Of a stretch of DNA of 62,537 bases, positions 16,695 to 27,580 are shown one piece after another (positions within the stretch are counted from its first letter, which is position 1; each line of letters starts with the position of its first letter). Below the pieces are notes generated by a model. It was not told where the DNA came from and searched no databases. It worked only from the letters and a program-made list of their open reading frames with translations. The translations under genes and the position numbers were made by a program. The DNA is from Labilibaculum sp. Lineage in GTDB: Bacteria > Bacteroidota > Bacteroidia > Bacteroidales > Marinifilaceae. The stretch spans positions 1 through 62,537 of the forward strand of contig JAESUW010000021.1 of assembly GCA_016760525.1 (NCBI GenBank), given 5' to 3'.

Positions 16695-17861
16695 ATGTTA
16701 AATATTGCACTTTTTGGCCCTCCTGGAGCAGGTAAAGGAACTCAATCAAAGATGCTTGTCAAAAAATATAATCTAGCTTATATATCAACAGGAGATATTC
16801 TAAGAAGTGAGATTACTGAAGGAACAGAGCTTGGTTTACAAGCAAAAGACATCATAAAAAGAGGAGGACTTGTTCCCGACGAAATTATTGTTCAAATCAT
16901 AGAAGAACGTATCCAAACCAATACTGAGGTAAATGGTTTTCTTTTTGATGGATTTCCCAGAACAACAGTACAAGCCTATATTCTGGAAGGTCTGCTCTTA
17001 AAGATGAATACAAAACTGGACTGTATGCTAAGTTTAGAAGTGCCTTCAGATCAATTGCGCAATCGTTTGTTGGATCGAGCAAAGAAAGAGAATAGAGCCG
17101 ATGATACAGAGGAAGTAATTAGTGTTCGATTAAAAGAGTATGATACTAAAACAGCTCCCGTAGCTAATTTCTACAAGGAAAAAGAAATATACCATGGTAT
17201 TGATGGTTTGGGTGGTATTGATCAAATTTTTGAAAGGTTGACTTCAATCGTCGATCAGACACTTCAAAAATCATGGATTAATTTGGTTTTATTAGGACCT
17301 CCAGGGTCTGGTAAAGGAACGCAAGGACGAAGATTGGCTGAACAATTCAACTTAGTGTACATTTCCACAGGTCACCTAATGCGTCAAGAAATCAAAAAAG
17401 ATACAGAGATGGGGCAAAATGCGAAAACCTATATTGAAAAAGGAGATATTGTACCAGATGAAATTGCCATTCGATTAATTGAAAGACAAATTCGCAAACA
17501 TCCGGATGCTAATGGATTTATTTTCAAAGGATTTCCTCGAACTATTGTTCAGGCATACATACTAGATGGTCTGTTAAGAAAACTTGGATCTACCGTTACA
17601 TCATCAATCAACTTGAATGTTTCTACTCTTGAATCAATTAAACGATTAACATCAAGAGGGAAAACTCAAGGAAAAAGGCTTTATGATAATACAGACATCA
17701 TTATTCATCGTTTGGAGCAATTTGAAAAAAGAAGTGTTAAAGTTAGTACCTATTATTCCAAGCAGAACAAATTTGAAATGGTTGACGGGATCGGCAATCA
17801 AGACGATATATTCAACCGACTTACAGATGTAGTCAATAAATCGTTCAAAAAAATTAGATAA
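16695..17861 (+). CDS. Tandem adenylate-kinase-like protein (two fused NMP-kinase domains)
   Basis: A 388-residue protein made of two adenylate-kinase-like halves, about 1-190 and 195-388, where adenylate kinase is normally one domain of about 190 residues. Half one looks active: P-loop GPPGAGKGTQ, STGDILR, DGFPRT with Asp85, and LLDRAKKENRADDTEEV. Half two keeps the P-loop (GPPGSGKGTQ, from 201) and the lid arginines. It has STGH in place of STGD near 225 and KGFPRT in place of DGFPRT near 278, so the Asp that helps hold Mg2+ is lost. The second half may be regulatory or pseudo-enzymatic. It is monocistronic, with a terminator behind it. Whether the genome has a separate ordinary adk cannot be seen here. 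Confidence 0.85.
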   Translation: MLNIALFGPPGAGKGTQSKMLVKKYNLAYISTGDILRSEITEGTELGLQAKDIIKRGGLVPDEIIVQIIEERIQTNTEVNGFLFDGFPRTTVQAYILEGLLLKMNTKLDCMLSLEVPSDQLRNRLLDRAKKENRADDTEEVISVRLKEYDTKTAPVANFYKEKEIYHGIDGLGGIDQIFERLTSIVDQTLQKSWINLVLLGPPGSGKGTQGRRLAEQFNLVYISTGHLMRQEIKKDTEMGQNAKTYIEKGDIVPDEIAIRLIERQIRKHPDANGFIFKGFPRTIVQAYILDGLLRKLGSTVTSSINLNVSTLESIKRLTSRGKTQGKRLYDNTDIIIHRLEQFEKRSVKVSTYYSKQNKFEMVDGIGNQDDIFNRLTDVVNKSFKKIR

Positions 17862-17872
17862 TCTGATAGAAT

Positions 17873-17904
17873 ACTGGCTTTAGACACCTTAAAGTCAGTT
17901 TTTT
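17873..17904 (+). terminator. Terminator of the tandem adenylate kinase gene
   Basis: ACTGGCTTTA (17873-17882) pairs with TAAAGTCAGT (17890-17899) with one G-U pair, followed by TTTTTT. Confidence 0.85.
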
Positions 17905-18033
17905 ATTATTTTTCCCTCTAACAATACGATTAAAAGCCTTGACATGTAAATAGTACACTTTAATCAAAAGGCAATCGGTTAACAGTCATAATTTTGCTAA
18001 AATTGCAATTAATATAATTCAAGCGGAGAAGCA

Positions 18034-19131
18034 ATGTATCTGGAAAATCCAAGCCTTAAAAAAATACTAAATTCATTAGAAAACCATACTTTTTCTGATA
18101 ATTCATTTGCTTTCCTCCTTATTGGCGAAAATTCAAAAATCCCCTTAAATGAATTAGTTGATTCATTAAATAACAAAAACATTAAATTTGCAGGTGGTAT
18201 TTTTCCACAAATAATTCAAAATGAAGAAACATCAAGTTCAGGTGTAGTAATCAAATGGATAGCTAATGATTCCGTATCAATTTATTTTGATTCACCGGAA
18301 ACCTTTAGTCGGCAGATTACAGAATTTAACAGCTCGATATTTTCTACAGCCTATGTTCTAATATCTGGTTTGTGTTCAAATAGTTCCGAACATTTAAAAT
18401 CTTTATATACCTATTTAGGAAATGATGTTAAATTTATAGGTGGTGGCGCTGGTCGAATTAAAGAAAATAACAAAGGAATTTTATTTAGTAATGATGGAGT
18501 CTTTAGGTCAGGAACCATAGTCACATTAATTAAAAATAAGGTAATAACAGGGTCTTTGCATGGATGGACAAAACTTTTTGGTCCTTTTATCGCAACAAAA
18601 ACAGAAAAAAACTTTATTAAAGAACTTAATTGGGAAAATGCATTTGTTGTTTATCAACGATTTTTAAAACAAGCATTGGATATTACGCTTGACAGAAATA
18701 ATTTTGAAGAAAACTCCATTCACTATCCATTTGGAATCTATAAAGAGAATAAAGAATATATTATAAGAGATCCTATGAAAGTTTCTGAAGAAGGTTATTT
18801 ACAATGCGTAGGCAGTATTCCAGAAAATTCTCTAATCGATTTAATGTCAATGGAAAAGACTGATTTTAAATCAATTCCTGAAAACCTTATTGCCCAAAAT
18901 ATCAACAAAGTATCAGAAGTATCTGATGTCATAATTTTCAATTGCATATCAAGAGCTAATCATTTAAATAATGATTTCTACACGGAATTATCTAATTTAA
19001 CTAAAGAAATCAAAAACAATCAAAATCAGATGAATTTGGAAGGAGCTCTTTCTATTGGTGAAATATATTCAAGTGGTGAAGGATACCCTGAAATATTAAA
19101 TAAATCTATTGTTATAGGTTTTTCATATTAA
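18034..19131 (+). CDS. FIST-domain sensory protein
   Basis: A 365-residue soluble protein with a FIST N domain (about 25-210) and FIST C domain (about 220-360). Typical pieces are KFAGGIFPQ, FIGGGAGRI, GSLHGWTKLFGP with the HGW motif, and the C-terminal ALSIGEIYSSGEG. FIST proteins bind small ligands and signal to partner kinases or cyclic-di-GMP enzymes. Pseudomonas NosP is a FIST haemoprotein that senses nitric oxide and controls its co-transcribed kinase NahK. Here the hybrid histidine kinase starts 7 bases after the FIST stop, the same arrangement. Whether this protein binds haem cannot be read from sequence alone. The ATG is preceded by GCGGAGAAG, a fair ribosome-binding site. Confidence 0.88.
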   Translation: MYLENPSLKKILNSLENHTFSDNSFAFLLIGENSKIPLNELVDSLNNKNIKFAGGIFPQIIQNEETSSSGVVIKWIANDSVSIYFDSPETFSRQITEFNSSIFSTAYVLISGLCSNSSEHLKSLYTYLGNDVKFIGGGAGRIKENNKGILFSNDGVFRSGTIVTLIKNKVITGSLHGWTKLFGPFIATKTEKNFIKELNWENAFVVYQRFLKQALDITLDRNNFEENSIHYPFGIYKENKEYIIRDPMKVSEEGYLQCVGSIPENSLIDLMSMEKTDFKSIPENLIAQNINKVSEVSDVIIFNCISRANHLNNDFYTELSNLTKEIKNNQNQMNLEGALSIGEIYSSGEGYPEILNKSIVIGFSY

Positions 19132-19138
19132 GACTAGA

Positions 19139-20851
19139 ATGATAACAAACGATATAATAAAAGACATTTCATTTCTTTACGAATTATCTCTGTCTATTGG
19201 TCAATCCTTAGATATGAAGGAAAATTGTAAACGATTCTTACACACCCTAATGTCATTTAAAAACATTGAGTTTGGAGGAGTGTGGATTCAAAATAAGAAC
19301 ATGCCGTTTTCGAAGAATGAACTTGGTTTAAATGCAATTTATTCTCATCCTATTATTAAACTTGAAACTGACTCAATATGCAATTCTAATATTGTTGATG
19401 CCTTTTTTGCAACTCAAAATTCGTTTTCCTGTGTTCTTACAAAAGAAATTAGTACTGAAATAGGGTTTAAAGTTAAAGAGGGGGGAGCAATAACCATTTT
19501 TCAATTAAAAGAAATAGGATTTTTAGCACTTTATTCATCGTCTGAAAGACGAATTTGGAATGATATTGACCAAACTAAATTGAAAAATGTAATCGACAAA
19601 TTTTCAATTTCTATTCAAGCATGCATTTCACATGAAATATCTATACAAGATTTAATAACGATAACAGAAACGAAAAAAGAGCTGGAAATAGCGAAGAGAG
19701 AGGCAGAAGAATCAGAACAATTAAAGTCGGCTTTCCTGTCAAATATAAGTCATGAAATCAGGACTCCAATTAATGCGATGGTTGGATTTTCAAATCTACT
19801 ATCAGACAAGGATATAAATGAAGAACAACGTAGCAATTTCATAAATCATATTTCAAACAACAGCCAAAAATTATTAAAACTCATAAATAACTTGATTGAT
19901 ATTTCCAAGCTGGAAACCAATCAATTAGCGGTTCAAAAGGCTGAATTTGTTCTTAACCCAATAATAACAGATCTTTTTAAAGCACACAAAACGAGTTTAT
20001 CAAAAGATAAGAATCTTGGGCTAAAGCTTGTATTACCATATTTAAGTGAGCAATTTTCAATTTATTCCGATAAGAATAAAATAATACAAATATTTGATAA
20101 CCTGATTGATAATGCAGTTAAATTCACTACAAAAGGACTTGTTGAAATTGGATATTTTATAGAGAATGAAAAGAATCCTGTATTCTACATAAAAGACACT
20201 GGTGTCGGAATTTCATCAGAGAAACAAGGAATAATATTTGATTTATTCACACAAGGAGAAAATAGTTCCACAAGAAAATTTGAAGGTTCAGGAATTGGCT
20301 TAACCCTTTGTAAGAAGCTGGTTCACCTTTTAGATGGTGATATTTGGTTCGACACTAAAATCGAAATTGGCTCAAATTTCTATTTCAAAGTGCATGATTC
20401 TGGTCAATCAAATCTTAAATTATTACAAGATTCTTCAGACCAGCATGAAAGTAGAATTGAAAAATCTGGTATTAAATCCATTGAATATACAAATCGCAAT
20501 ATTTTAATAGCTGAAGATGTTAAGTCTAATTTCAATTACCTAAATGCAATAATTGAATTAACAGATGCTAATGTAATTTGGGCACGTAATGGTAAAGATG
20601 CTATAGAAATATGCGAAACAAATGATCCACATATTGATTTGGTATTAATGGACATGAGAATGCCTGAAATTGGTGGCTTAGATGCTATTAAACAAATTAA
20701 ATCGATCAACAGCAGTATTCCTGTGATTGTTCAAACAGCATTTACCCTAAACAACGAAAGGGAAGAATGTTTTGAAGCTGGAGCTGATGAGTTTATTACA
20801 AAGCCAATTGATCCACATCGACTAATTGAAGTCTTGCAGAAATTCTTGTAA
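19139..20851 (+). CDS. Hybrid sensor histidine kinase / response regulator, partner of the FIST protein
   Basis: A 570-residue cytoplasmic protein without membrane helices. Order: a GAF-like N-terminal part (about 1-165), a short coiled coil (about 175-195), HisKA with the phospho-accepting His205 in SNISHEIRTP, a HATPase domain (N box DNLIDNAVKF, G1 DTGVGIS, G2 GSGIGLTLCKKL), and a C-terminal receiver from about 455. The receiver has acidic residues in IAEDVKSN, the phospho-acceptor Asp in LVLMDMRMPE, and the conserved Lys in FITKPID. The lack of a membrane anchor fits a kinase told what to do by a soluble partner, the FIST protein encoded 7 bases upstream. No output regulator is adjacent. 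Confidence 0.93.
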   Translation: MITNDIIKDISFLYELSLSIGQSLDMKENCKRFLHTLMSFKNIEFGGVWIQNKNMPFSKNELGLNAIYSHPIIKLETDSICNSNIVDAFFATQNSFSCVLTKEISTEIGFKVKEGGAITIFQLKEIGFLALYSSSERRIWNDIDQTKLKNVIDKFSISIQACISHEISIQDLITITETKKELEIAKREAEESEQLKSAFLSNISHEIRTPINAMVGFSNLLSDKDINEEQRSNFINHISNNSQKLLKLINNLIDISKLETNQLAVQKAEFVLNPIITDLFKAHKTSLSKDKNLGLKLVLPYLSEQFSIYSDKNKIIQIFDNLIDNAVKFTTKGLVEIGYFIENEKNPVFYIKDTGVGISSEKQGIIFDLFTQGENSSTRKFEGSGIGLTLCKKLVHLLDGDIWFDTKIEIGSNFYFKVHDSGQSNLKLLQDSSDQHESRIEKSGIKSIEYTNRNILIAEDVKSNFNYLNAIIELTDANVIWARNGKDAIEICETNDPHIDLVLMDMRMPEIGGLDAIKQIKSINSSIPVIVQTAFTLNNEREECFEAGADEFITKPIDPHRLIEVLQKFL

Positions 20852-20950
20852 GCAAAAAAGCAAGTAAAAAATAGAAATTGCATTTTCTGAGTATATTTTC
20901 TAAAACCACCATTTGTCTTATAATTGACATTACGTTAAATAAAAGATATT

Positions 20951-20984
20951 AAAAAAAAAGGAGGTCATGACCTCCTTTTTTTTT
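20951..20984. terminator. Bidirectional terminator between the hybrid kinase and the TPR gene
   Basis: The core GGAGGTCATGACCTCC (20960-20975) is a perfect palindrome flanked by nine A on the left and nine T on the right, so 34 bases read the same on both strands. It serves both convergent genes. Confidence 0.92.
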
Positions 20985-21016
20985 ATAAATTATTCCATTT
21001 TATAAATTATTCCATT
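20983..21016. repeat. 17-bp tandem duplication at the 3' end of the TPR gene
   Basis: TTATAAATTATTCCATT occurs at 20983-20999 and again at 21000-21016 with no gap. The second copy contains the last codons and the stop of the minus-strand TPR gene, so the first is an out-of-gene duplicate. Confidence 0.85.
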
Positions 21017-22176
21017 CCATCCAACTTAGCTTTTATTTGATTGTATTTTTCAAGGTAAGCTTCGTTTTCGTTTCTAAGTTTGAAATATAATTCTTTTAAA
21101 GTAATCATTGAATTCTTCTCATCAGGTTGCATTTCAAGAACTTTTTCAAAATAAGGTATTACAGTTTCGTACTCTGCATACACACTCTTAATTGCAGCAT
21201 TATACTTTTTAGCATCCATTATTTCATTTGCAGTCTTATGATTTAGGATTGCCGAATTCAGTTTTAATAAACCAAAATTATACTGAGACGTAAAATCTTT
21301 AGGATCCATACTCAATGCTTTAGAATACATTTCTTCAGCTTTTGCAAATTCTTCTGTTTTTTCATACAAAGTACCCTTTGCACGGTAATAAGAACCATTC
21401 TCAGGATCTAACTCAATTGCTTTGTCTAAATAATCAGCAGCTTTTTGAGGCTCTCCACCTAACATATAATGGTTTATCAATTCAACTAACATCCATGAAT
21501 CATTAGGAAATAGTTCGAATCCTTTATGAAGATATTTAACTCCTTCTTCTTTTTTACCCGAATCAGTTAAAACTTTAGATAAATTCGCATATGTTTTAGC
21601 TCCACCGTAATTGTACTCAATAGATTGCTTGTAATACTTTACAGCTTTATCCAATTCATCAGCCTTTTGAGCAGTCATACCAGCATTAAAAATTACCGCT
21701 GTATCAATTGTAGCATTATCCTTAAACATATCCATTCCTTCGATTTCCAATACTCTCTCAAAGGCAGCTAAAGCGCCGGGAAAATCACCTTTATTATATA
21801 AATTCACAGCTTCATTAGTATAATCTGGAATCATATTAGTCATCTGTGCTTTAATAGGTTTAGCCATTTTCCCTTTTTTATCTAACTCAAGAGCTTTTAT
21901 ATAAGCATCGTAAGCTACATCAAGTGGGTTTTTTGCTAAGTTCTTGTAAGCAGGAAGCGGACTTTCGAAGATTCCTTGATATACCTTTCCTTTTACAAGA
22001 TATGCTTTAGCATATGCCACACATTTTTCGTTCTGAATCCCCGTATCAATAGCATCTTTTGCCTTATCCAACTTGCCAGAAGTTAGATAATTCTGGGCTC
22101 CAGTCACTTTGCTTTTTTGTGCGCTTACACTTGCAACACACATAAGCATAACTAGAATGAATGATAATTTTCTCAT
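21007..22176 (-). CDS. Secreted tetratricopeptide-repeat protein
   Basis: A 389-residue exported protein from the ATG at 22176; the frame also opens two codons earlier at a TTG. The signal peptide is cleaved after about residue 20 (ASVSAQ). It is then almost wholly TPR-like helices: VNLYNKGDFPGALAAFERVL, LDKAVKYYKQSIEYNYG, PQKAADYLDKAIELDPENGS and FAKAEEMYSKALSMDPKD are clear repeat units. The C-terminus has a coiled helix. Such proteins act as periplasmic scaffolds; no enzyme motif is present. It lies 104 bases downstream of gyrA on the same strand and ends at the bidirectional terminator. Confidence 0.85.
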   Translation of the reverse strand: MRKLSFILVMLMCVASVSAQKSKVTGAQNYLTSGKLDKAKDAIDTGIQNEKCVAYAKAYLVKGKVYQGIFESPLPAYKNLAKNPLDVAYDAYIKALELDKKGKMAKPIKAQMTNMIPDYTNEAVNLYNKGDFPGALAAFERVLEIEGMDMFKDNATIDTAVIFNAGMTAQKADELDKAVKYYKQSIEYNYGGAKTYANLSKVLTDSGKKEEGVKYLHKGFELFPNDSWMLVELINHYMLGGEPQKAADYLDKAIELDPENGSYYRAKGTLYEKTEEFAKAEEMYSKALSMDPKDFTSQYNFGLLKLNSAILNHKTANEIMDAKKYNAAIKSVYAEYETVIPYFEKVLEMQPDEKNSMITLKELYFKLRNENEAYLEKYNQIKAKLDGME

Positions 22177-22280
22177 AATCAATGTTTAGTTTTTATTTCA
22201 ATCTTGCACAAAAATATATTTTTATATCCTAATTTAAGCACAAGATTGATTTCTTTATATTAAGACTAAGTATCTATTCT

Positions 22281-24773
22281 TTATTCATCTCCTTCTGCTG
22301 GTTCCTCTGCTATTGATTCAGACTCTTCATTAGAAGAATTCACTTTAGCAACAGCTGCAATAGAATCATTTTTCTTACTCAGGTTAATCAAACGAACTCC
22401 CTGGGTAGCTCGTCCCATAACTCTTAAATCAGAAACAGCCATTCTAATTGTAATTCCAGATTTATTGATGATCATTAAATCCTCATTATCGGTAACGTTT
22501 TTGATTGCAATTAGATTACCGGTTTTTTCAGTAATACTTATGGTTTTAACACCTTTACCTCCTCTATTGGTAATTCTATAATCATCAATTTTAGAACGCT
22601 TTCCAAAACCGTTTTCAGAAACAACAAGAATATCCTCTTCTCCATTCTCAACACATATCATGCCAACCACTTCATCAGACTCGTCTTTCAAAGTAATTCC
22701 ACGCACTCCGGAGGCTGTTCTTCCCATCGGACGAACTTGACTTTCAGCAAATCTAATCGCTTTTCCTGAACGTCCGGCAATTAAAATCTCATTGCTCCCA
22801 TTTGTAAGCTTGGCCTCAAGTAATTGATCCCCTTCACGAACAGTAATCGCATTTACACCATTAACTCTCGGACGAGAATAAGCTTCCAATGAAGTTTTCT
22901 TAATAATCCCTTTCTTAGTACAAAGAACAATGTTATTATTATTAATATATTCTTCTTCTTTCAAATTTAAAACATTAATGTAAGCTTTCACCTTATCATC
23001 TTGTTCTATATTCAATAAATTCTGAATCGCTCTACCTTTAGATTGTTTAGTTCCTTCAGGAATTTCGTAAACTTTCAACCAGAAGCATTTTCCCTTTTCT
23101 GTAAAGAACAACATTGTATTATGCATTGTTGCCATAATCATATGCTCTAAGAAATCTTCTTCTCTGGTAATACTTCCTTTAGAACCTACTCCACCTCTAT
23201 TTTGAGTTTTGAATTCAGCAAGTGGTGTACGTTTAATATAGCCCATTCTTGAAATAGTAATTACCATTTCTTCATCAGCATAAAAATCTTCTGGATTAAA
23301 CTCCTCCGAAGCATAAACGATATCAGTTCTTCTTTCATCGCCATATTTCGCTTTCACCGCAAGAAGTTCTTCTTTAATGATATCCATTCGAATTGGCTCA
23401 TTATCAAGAATCGATTTCAAATAATCAATTAATTTCATCAACTCTTCATATTCCGCATGCAGCTTATCTCTCTCAAGACCAGTTAATTTCTGCAAACGCA
23501 TATCCAAAATAGCTCTGGCTTGCAGCTCATCCAACGAAAAGTTAGACATTAAGCCTAATCGAGCTTCTTCTGGTGTTTTAGATCCTCTAATTAATGCAAT
23601 TACCTCATCGATATGATCTAACGCAATAATTAAACCTTTTAAAATATGAGCTTTAGCATCTGCCTGCTTTAATTCGAATTGAGTTCTACGAACAACAACA
23701 TCATGTCTATGCTCAACGAAATAAACTATCAAATCTCTAAGATTCAGCATTTTAGGACGCCCCTTAACCAGCGCAATATTATTAACGCTGAAAGACGTTT
23801 GCATTTGAGTATATTTAAACAACTTGTTTAAAACAACGTTTGCAATTGCATCTCTTTTTAGATCGAAAACGATACGCATACCGTTACGGTCAGACTCATC
23901 ATTTACATTTGAAATTCCTTCTATCTTTTTATCATTGATTAAGTCTGCTGCTTTGATAATTAACTCAGACTTATTAACCATGTAAGGAATTTCACTTACT
24001 ATTATTTTTTCACGACCAGTGTCTGTGGTTTCAATATTTGTTTTAGAACGCACAACAACACGACCTCTACCCGTCTCAAATGCATCTTTAACACCTTGGT
24101 AACCATAAATTGTTCCACCGGTTGGAAAATCCGGAGCTTTCACGATACGAATTAAATCGTCCATTGAGACCTCATTATCATCAATATAAGTGATAATAGC
24201 ATCAATAACATCGGATAAATTATGTGGCGCCATGTTTGTTGCCATACCAACAGCAATACCCGAAGCTCCATTAACCAATAAATTTGGGATACGTGTAGGA
24301 AGAACCGTTGGTTCCTTTAAAGATTCATCGAAATTGGGAGTCATATCAACTGTATCCTTTTCAAGATCTGCTAATATTTCTTCCGCAATTTTTTTCATTC
24401 TTGCTTCAGTGTAACGCATAGCTGCCGGGCTATCACCATCAACTGAACCGAAATTTCCCTGACCATCAATAAGAGGATAACGTAACGACCAATGTTGAGC
24501 CATACGAACCATTGTCATGTATACAGAACTATCACCATGTGGATGATACTTACCTAATACTTCTCCAACAATTCTAGCTGATTTCTTATAAGGTTTAGTT
24601 GAAGTCATTCCCAACTCTCCCATTCCAAATAACACTCTGCGATGAACAGGTTTTAATCCATCCCTAACATCTGGCAAAGCTCTGGAAACAATCACCGACA
24701 TTGAATAATCAATGTAGGCTGACTTCATTTCCTCTTCTATATTAATACGTATAATTCTCTCTCCAGTAGTCAT
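22281..24773 (-). CDS. gyrA: DNA gyrase subunit A
   Basis: The breakage-reunion subunit of DNA gyrase, 830 residues. The winged-helix core has [20 protein letters not shown] at the start, the quinolone-region motif [17 protein letters not shown], and the catalytic Tyr121 in [10 protein letters not shown]. The C-terminal half is the six-bladed DNA-wrapping domain with a GyrA-box-like NRGGKG near 740 and an earlier NRGGVGSKG blade motif, which supports gyrase rather than topoisomerase IV. The residue matching E. coli Asp87 is Met86, and Ser82 matches Ser83. TACTTTTG on the minus strand (24812-24819) is a possible -7 element 39 bases upstream of the start. Confidence 0.95.
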   Translation of the reverse strand: MTTGERIIRINIEEEMKSAYIDYSMSVIVSRALPDVRDGLKPVHRRVLFGMGELGMTSTKPYKKSARIVGEVLGKYHPHGDSSVYMTMVRMAQHWSLRYPLIDGQGNFGSVDGDSPAAMRYTEARMKKIAEEILADLEKDTVDMTPNFDESLKEPTVLPTRIPNLLVNGASGIAVGMATNMAPHNLSDVIDAIITYIDDNEVSMDDLIRIVKAPDFPTGGTIYGYQGVKDAFETGRGRVVVRSKTNIETTDTGREKIIVSEIPYMVNKSELIIKAADLINDKKIEGISNVNDESDRNGMRIVFDLKRDAIANVVLNKLFKYTQMQTSFSVNNIALVKGRPKMLNLRDLIVYFVEHRHDVVVRRTQFELKQADAKAHILKGLIIALDHIDEVIALIRGSKTPEEARLGLMSNFSLDELQARAILDMRLQKLTGLERDKLHAEYEELMKLIDYLKSILDNEPIRMDIIKEELLAVKAKYGDERRTDIVYASEEFNPEDFYADEEMVITISRMGYIKRTPLAEFKTQNRGGVGSKGSITREEDFLEHMIMATMHNTMLFFTEKGKCFWLKVYEIPEGTKQSKGRAIQNLLNIEQDDKVKAYINVLNLKEEEYINNNNIVLCTKKGIIKKTSLEAYSRPRVNGVNAITVREGDQLLEAKLTNGSNEILIAGRSGKAIRFAESQVRPMGRTASGVRGITLKDESDEVVGMICVENGEEDILVVSENGFGKRSKIDDYRITNRGGKGVKTISITEKTGNLIAIKNVTDNEDLMIINKSGITIRMAVSDLRVMGRATQGVRLINLSKKNDSIAAVAKVNSSNEESESIAEEPAEGDE

Positions 24774-25072
24774 TATATTTATTTTAAAATTCTAATCAAT
24801 TCTCGGAAATACAAAAGTAACAAAATATGTAGATTTTGCGTAACAAAGCAAATGATATTTATCAATGAATTAAGATAAATATCAACGCTTTTAGCATTAT
24901 CGCTTGATTATTAGTTTAATTCCTAATTCAGAGAAATAAGACTTGAAAAAATGATCGCCAATTTAGGCTTGGATCTAATTATTTTTCGTTATTTTAATGC
25001 TACAATTACAAAATCGGGATAAATTCACCGATTAATTTATTTTTGGTTTATAAAATTATTAAAGACTACTAT

Positions 25073-27580
25073 ATGGATTCAAAATTTTCACCTCGTATAA
25101 AAGATGTACTTTCTTATAGCAAAGAGGAAGCTGAAAGGCTTGGTAACAATGCTATTGGAACGGAACATTTGTTTTTAGGAATTCTTCGTGAAGGTGAAGG
25201 TATTGCTGTTGATATTCTAATTTCATTAGGAGTTGACCTTTACGATATTCGAAAAAACATAGAGAAAAATCTGAAATCAGATGCTACATCTGACTTAGAT
25301 CAAAACAATATTCCTCTACAAAGATCTGCGGAACGTGTTCTTAAATTAATATATCTTGAAGCTAAAGCCCTTAAGAACAATACTATTGATACAAGTCATC
25401 TCCTTTTAGCCATCTTAAAAGATGAAAAGAGTTTAGTAACTCAAGTTCTAGAGGACAATACCATAGATTATAATAAAGTGAAAGAAAACTTAAAAACACT
25501 CTTCCCAAAAGCACAGGCAGATTATAATCCGGAAGATCATGAGGGGAAAAGTGGAATGTCTGGTGGAGAATCCAAAAGAGCAACAACAACAACAAGAGGA
25601 AAATCGGAAACCCCGGTATTGGATAATTTTGGTATTGATATTACCAAATCAGCAGAAGAAGGTACTCTGGACCCAATCGTTGGAAGAGAAAGAGAAATTG
25701 AACGATTAGCACAAATACTAAGTCGTAGAAAAAAGAACAATCCAATATTAATTGGTGAGCCTGGTGTTGGGAAATCTGCTATTGCCGAAGGACTTGCTTT
25801 GCGGATTATTCAAAAAAAGGTGTCGCGGGTTCTATTTGGGAAAAGAGTTGTTTCTTTAGATTTAGCTTCTATTGTTGCCGGAACGAAGTATCGTGGTCAG
25901 TTTGAAGAAAGAATGAAAGCCATTTTAAATGAGCTGTCAAAAACAACTGATATTATTCTTTTTATTGATGAAATTCACACTATTGTTGGAGCTGGTGGAG
26001 CTACAGGATCACTTGATGCGGCAAATATGCTTAAACCAGCCTTGGCTAGAGGGGAAATTCAGTGTATTGGAGCAACAACACTTGATGAGTATCGTCAAAA
26101 TATTGAAAAAGATGGTGCTTTAGAAAGACGTTTTCAAAAGGTTATGGTTGAACCAACCACTCCTGAAGAGACCGTGGAAATCCTTAATAATATCAAGGAA
26201 CGATACGAAGACCATCATAATGTTTTCTATACTGAAGAGGCTATTAAAGCTTGTGTTAAGCTAACATCCAGATACATAAGCGACAGACATTTACCAGACA
26301 AAGCAATTGATGCTCTTGATGAATCAGGATCACGTGTACATATTTCAAACATTCACGTTCCTGTAATTATCGAAGAATTAGAGAGAAAAATAGAAGAAAC
26401 CCGTCAGAATAAAATTAAAGCTGTTAAAGCTCAGAAGTTTGAACTAGCAGCAAGCTTTAGAGATAAGGAAAAGACCTTTTCGGAAGATTTAGAACGAGAA
26501 AAAGACAAATGGGAACAAGAAATTAGCCTTAAGAAAGAAAAAGTATCTGAAGATGATATTGCCGAAGTTGTTGCAATGATGACTGGAGTTCCCGTAAAAA
26601 GGATAGCTCAGGCAGAAGGCTCCAGACTTATCAAAATGGCTACTGAACTTCAAGGAAAAGTTATTGGACAAGAAGATGCAATTAGTAAAATTGTTAAAGC
26701 CATTCAGAGGAATAGAGCCGGCTTAAAAGATCCAAACAAACCAATTGGAACATTCATATTTCTGGGACCAACAGGAGTCGGTAAAACGCAATTAGCCAAA
26801 GTCTTATCAAACTACTTGTTTGACAGCAATGACTCACTGATACGAATTGACATGAGCGAATACATGGAAAAATTTGCTGTATCCAGATTAGTTGGAGCGC
26901 CTCCAGGTTATGTTGGTTATGAAGAAGGAGGCCAACTGACTGAGAAAGTAAGACGTAAACCTTATTCTGTCGTACTTTTGGATGAAATAGAAAAAGCTCA
27001 TCCAGATGTATTTAATATTCTGCTACAGGTTCTTGATGATGGTCAACTGACTGATAGCCTTGGACGCAAAGTCGATTTTAAAAATAGTATTATTATTATG
27101 ACTTCCAATATTGGAAGTAGAGAATTAAAAGATTTCGGGAAAGGAATTGGTTTCCAGTCTGGAGGATTTAGTTCTAATGATTACACCAATAGTATCATTC
27201 AAAAAGCATTAAAAAAAGCATTTGCTCCTGAGTTTTTAAACAGAATTGATGATTTAGTCATGTTTAATTCACTAAGCCAGAAAGATATCCATAAAATTAT
27301 CGATATAGAACTTGATGGGCTATACAAAAGAGTTAATGATCTTGGATACAAGATTAAGATATCCACGGCAGCAAAAGATTTCATTGCCAAAAAAGGTTAT
27401 GATGTTCAATTTGGAGCTCGTCCGTTAAAACGTGCCATTCAAAAATATCTGGAAGATGAAATGGCCGAAGTAATTATAAGAGCAAGCATTTCGGAAGGCG
27501 ACACCATTTCTGTTGGGTTTGAAAAAGCAAAACAGAAAATAACAACCAAAATTATAAAACAACATAAAGAAGTAGAATAA
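25073..27580 (+). CDS. clpC: ClpC-type AAA+ unfoldase (ATP-dependent Clp protease ATP-binding subunit)
   Basis: A 835-residue HSP100 unfoldase that feeds proteins to ClpP. I chose the ATG at 25073 ([20 protein letters not shown]), which matches family N-termini, over a TTG 30 bases earlier. In order: two Clp-N repeats (about 1-140), AAA-1 with GEPGVGKSA and [13 protein letters not shown], a UVR-type middle segment ([19 protein letters not shown]), AAA-2 with GPTGVGKTQ and [14 protein letters not shown], and the C-terminal D2-small domain with [12 protein letters not shown]. The middle UVR part separates ClpC from ClpB. It has its own unit, divergent from gyrA, with a strong terminator. No CIRCE or other heat-shock operator was seen. 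Confidence 0.93.
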   Translation: MDSKFSPRIKDVLSYSKEEAERLGNNAIGTEHLFLGILREGEGIAVDILISLGVDLYDIRKNIEKNLKSDATSDLDQNNIPLQRSAERVLKLIYLEAKALKNNTIDTSHLLLAILKDEKSLVTQVLEDNTIDYNKVKENLKTLFPKAQADYNPEDHEGKSGMSGGESKRATTTTRGKSETPVLDNFGIDITKSAEEGTLDPIVGREREIERLAQILSRRKKNNPILIGEPGVGKSAIAEGLALRIIQKKVSRVLFGKRVVSLDLASIVAGTKYRGQFEERMKAILNELSKTTDIILFIDEIHTIVGAGGATGSLDAANMLKPALARGEIQCIGATTLDEYRQNIEKDGALERRFQKVMVEPTTPEETVEILNNIKERYEDHHNVFYTEEAIKACVKLTSRYISDRHLPDKAIDALDESGSRVHISNIHVPVIIEELERKIEETRQNKIKAVKAQKFELAASFRDKEKTFSEDLEREKDKWEQEISLKKEKVSEDDIAEVVAMMTGVPVKRIAQAEGSRLIKMATELQGKVIGQEDAISKIVKAIQRNRAGLKDPNKPIGTFIFLGPTGVGKTQLAKVLSNYLFDSNDSLIRIDMSEYMEKFAVSRLVGAPPGYVGYEEGGQLTEKVRRKPYSVVLLDEIEKAHPDVFNILLQVLDDGQLTDSLGRKVDFKNSIIIMTSNIGSRELKDFGKGIGFQSGGFSSNDYTNSIIQKALKKAFAPEFLNRIDDLVMFNSLSQKDIHKIIDIELDGLYKRVNDLGYKIKISTAAKDFIAKKGYDVQFGARPLKRAIQKYLEDEMAEVIIRASISEGDTISVGFEKAKQKITTKIIKQHKEVE

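Noticed and set aside
22281-24773. Reading the type II topoisomerase subunit as ParC
   Set aside because: The C-terminal domain is long and has a GyrA-box-like NRGGKG, which supports GyrA; no gyrB or parE neighbour contradicts this.
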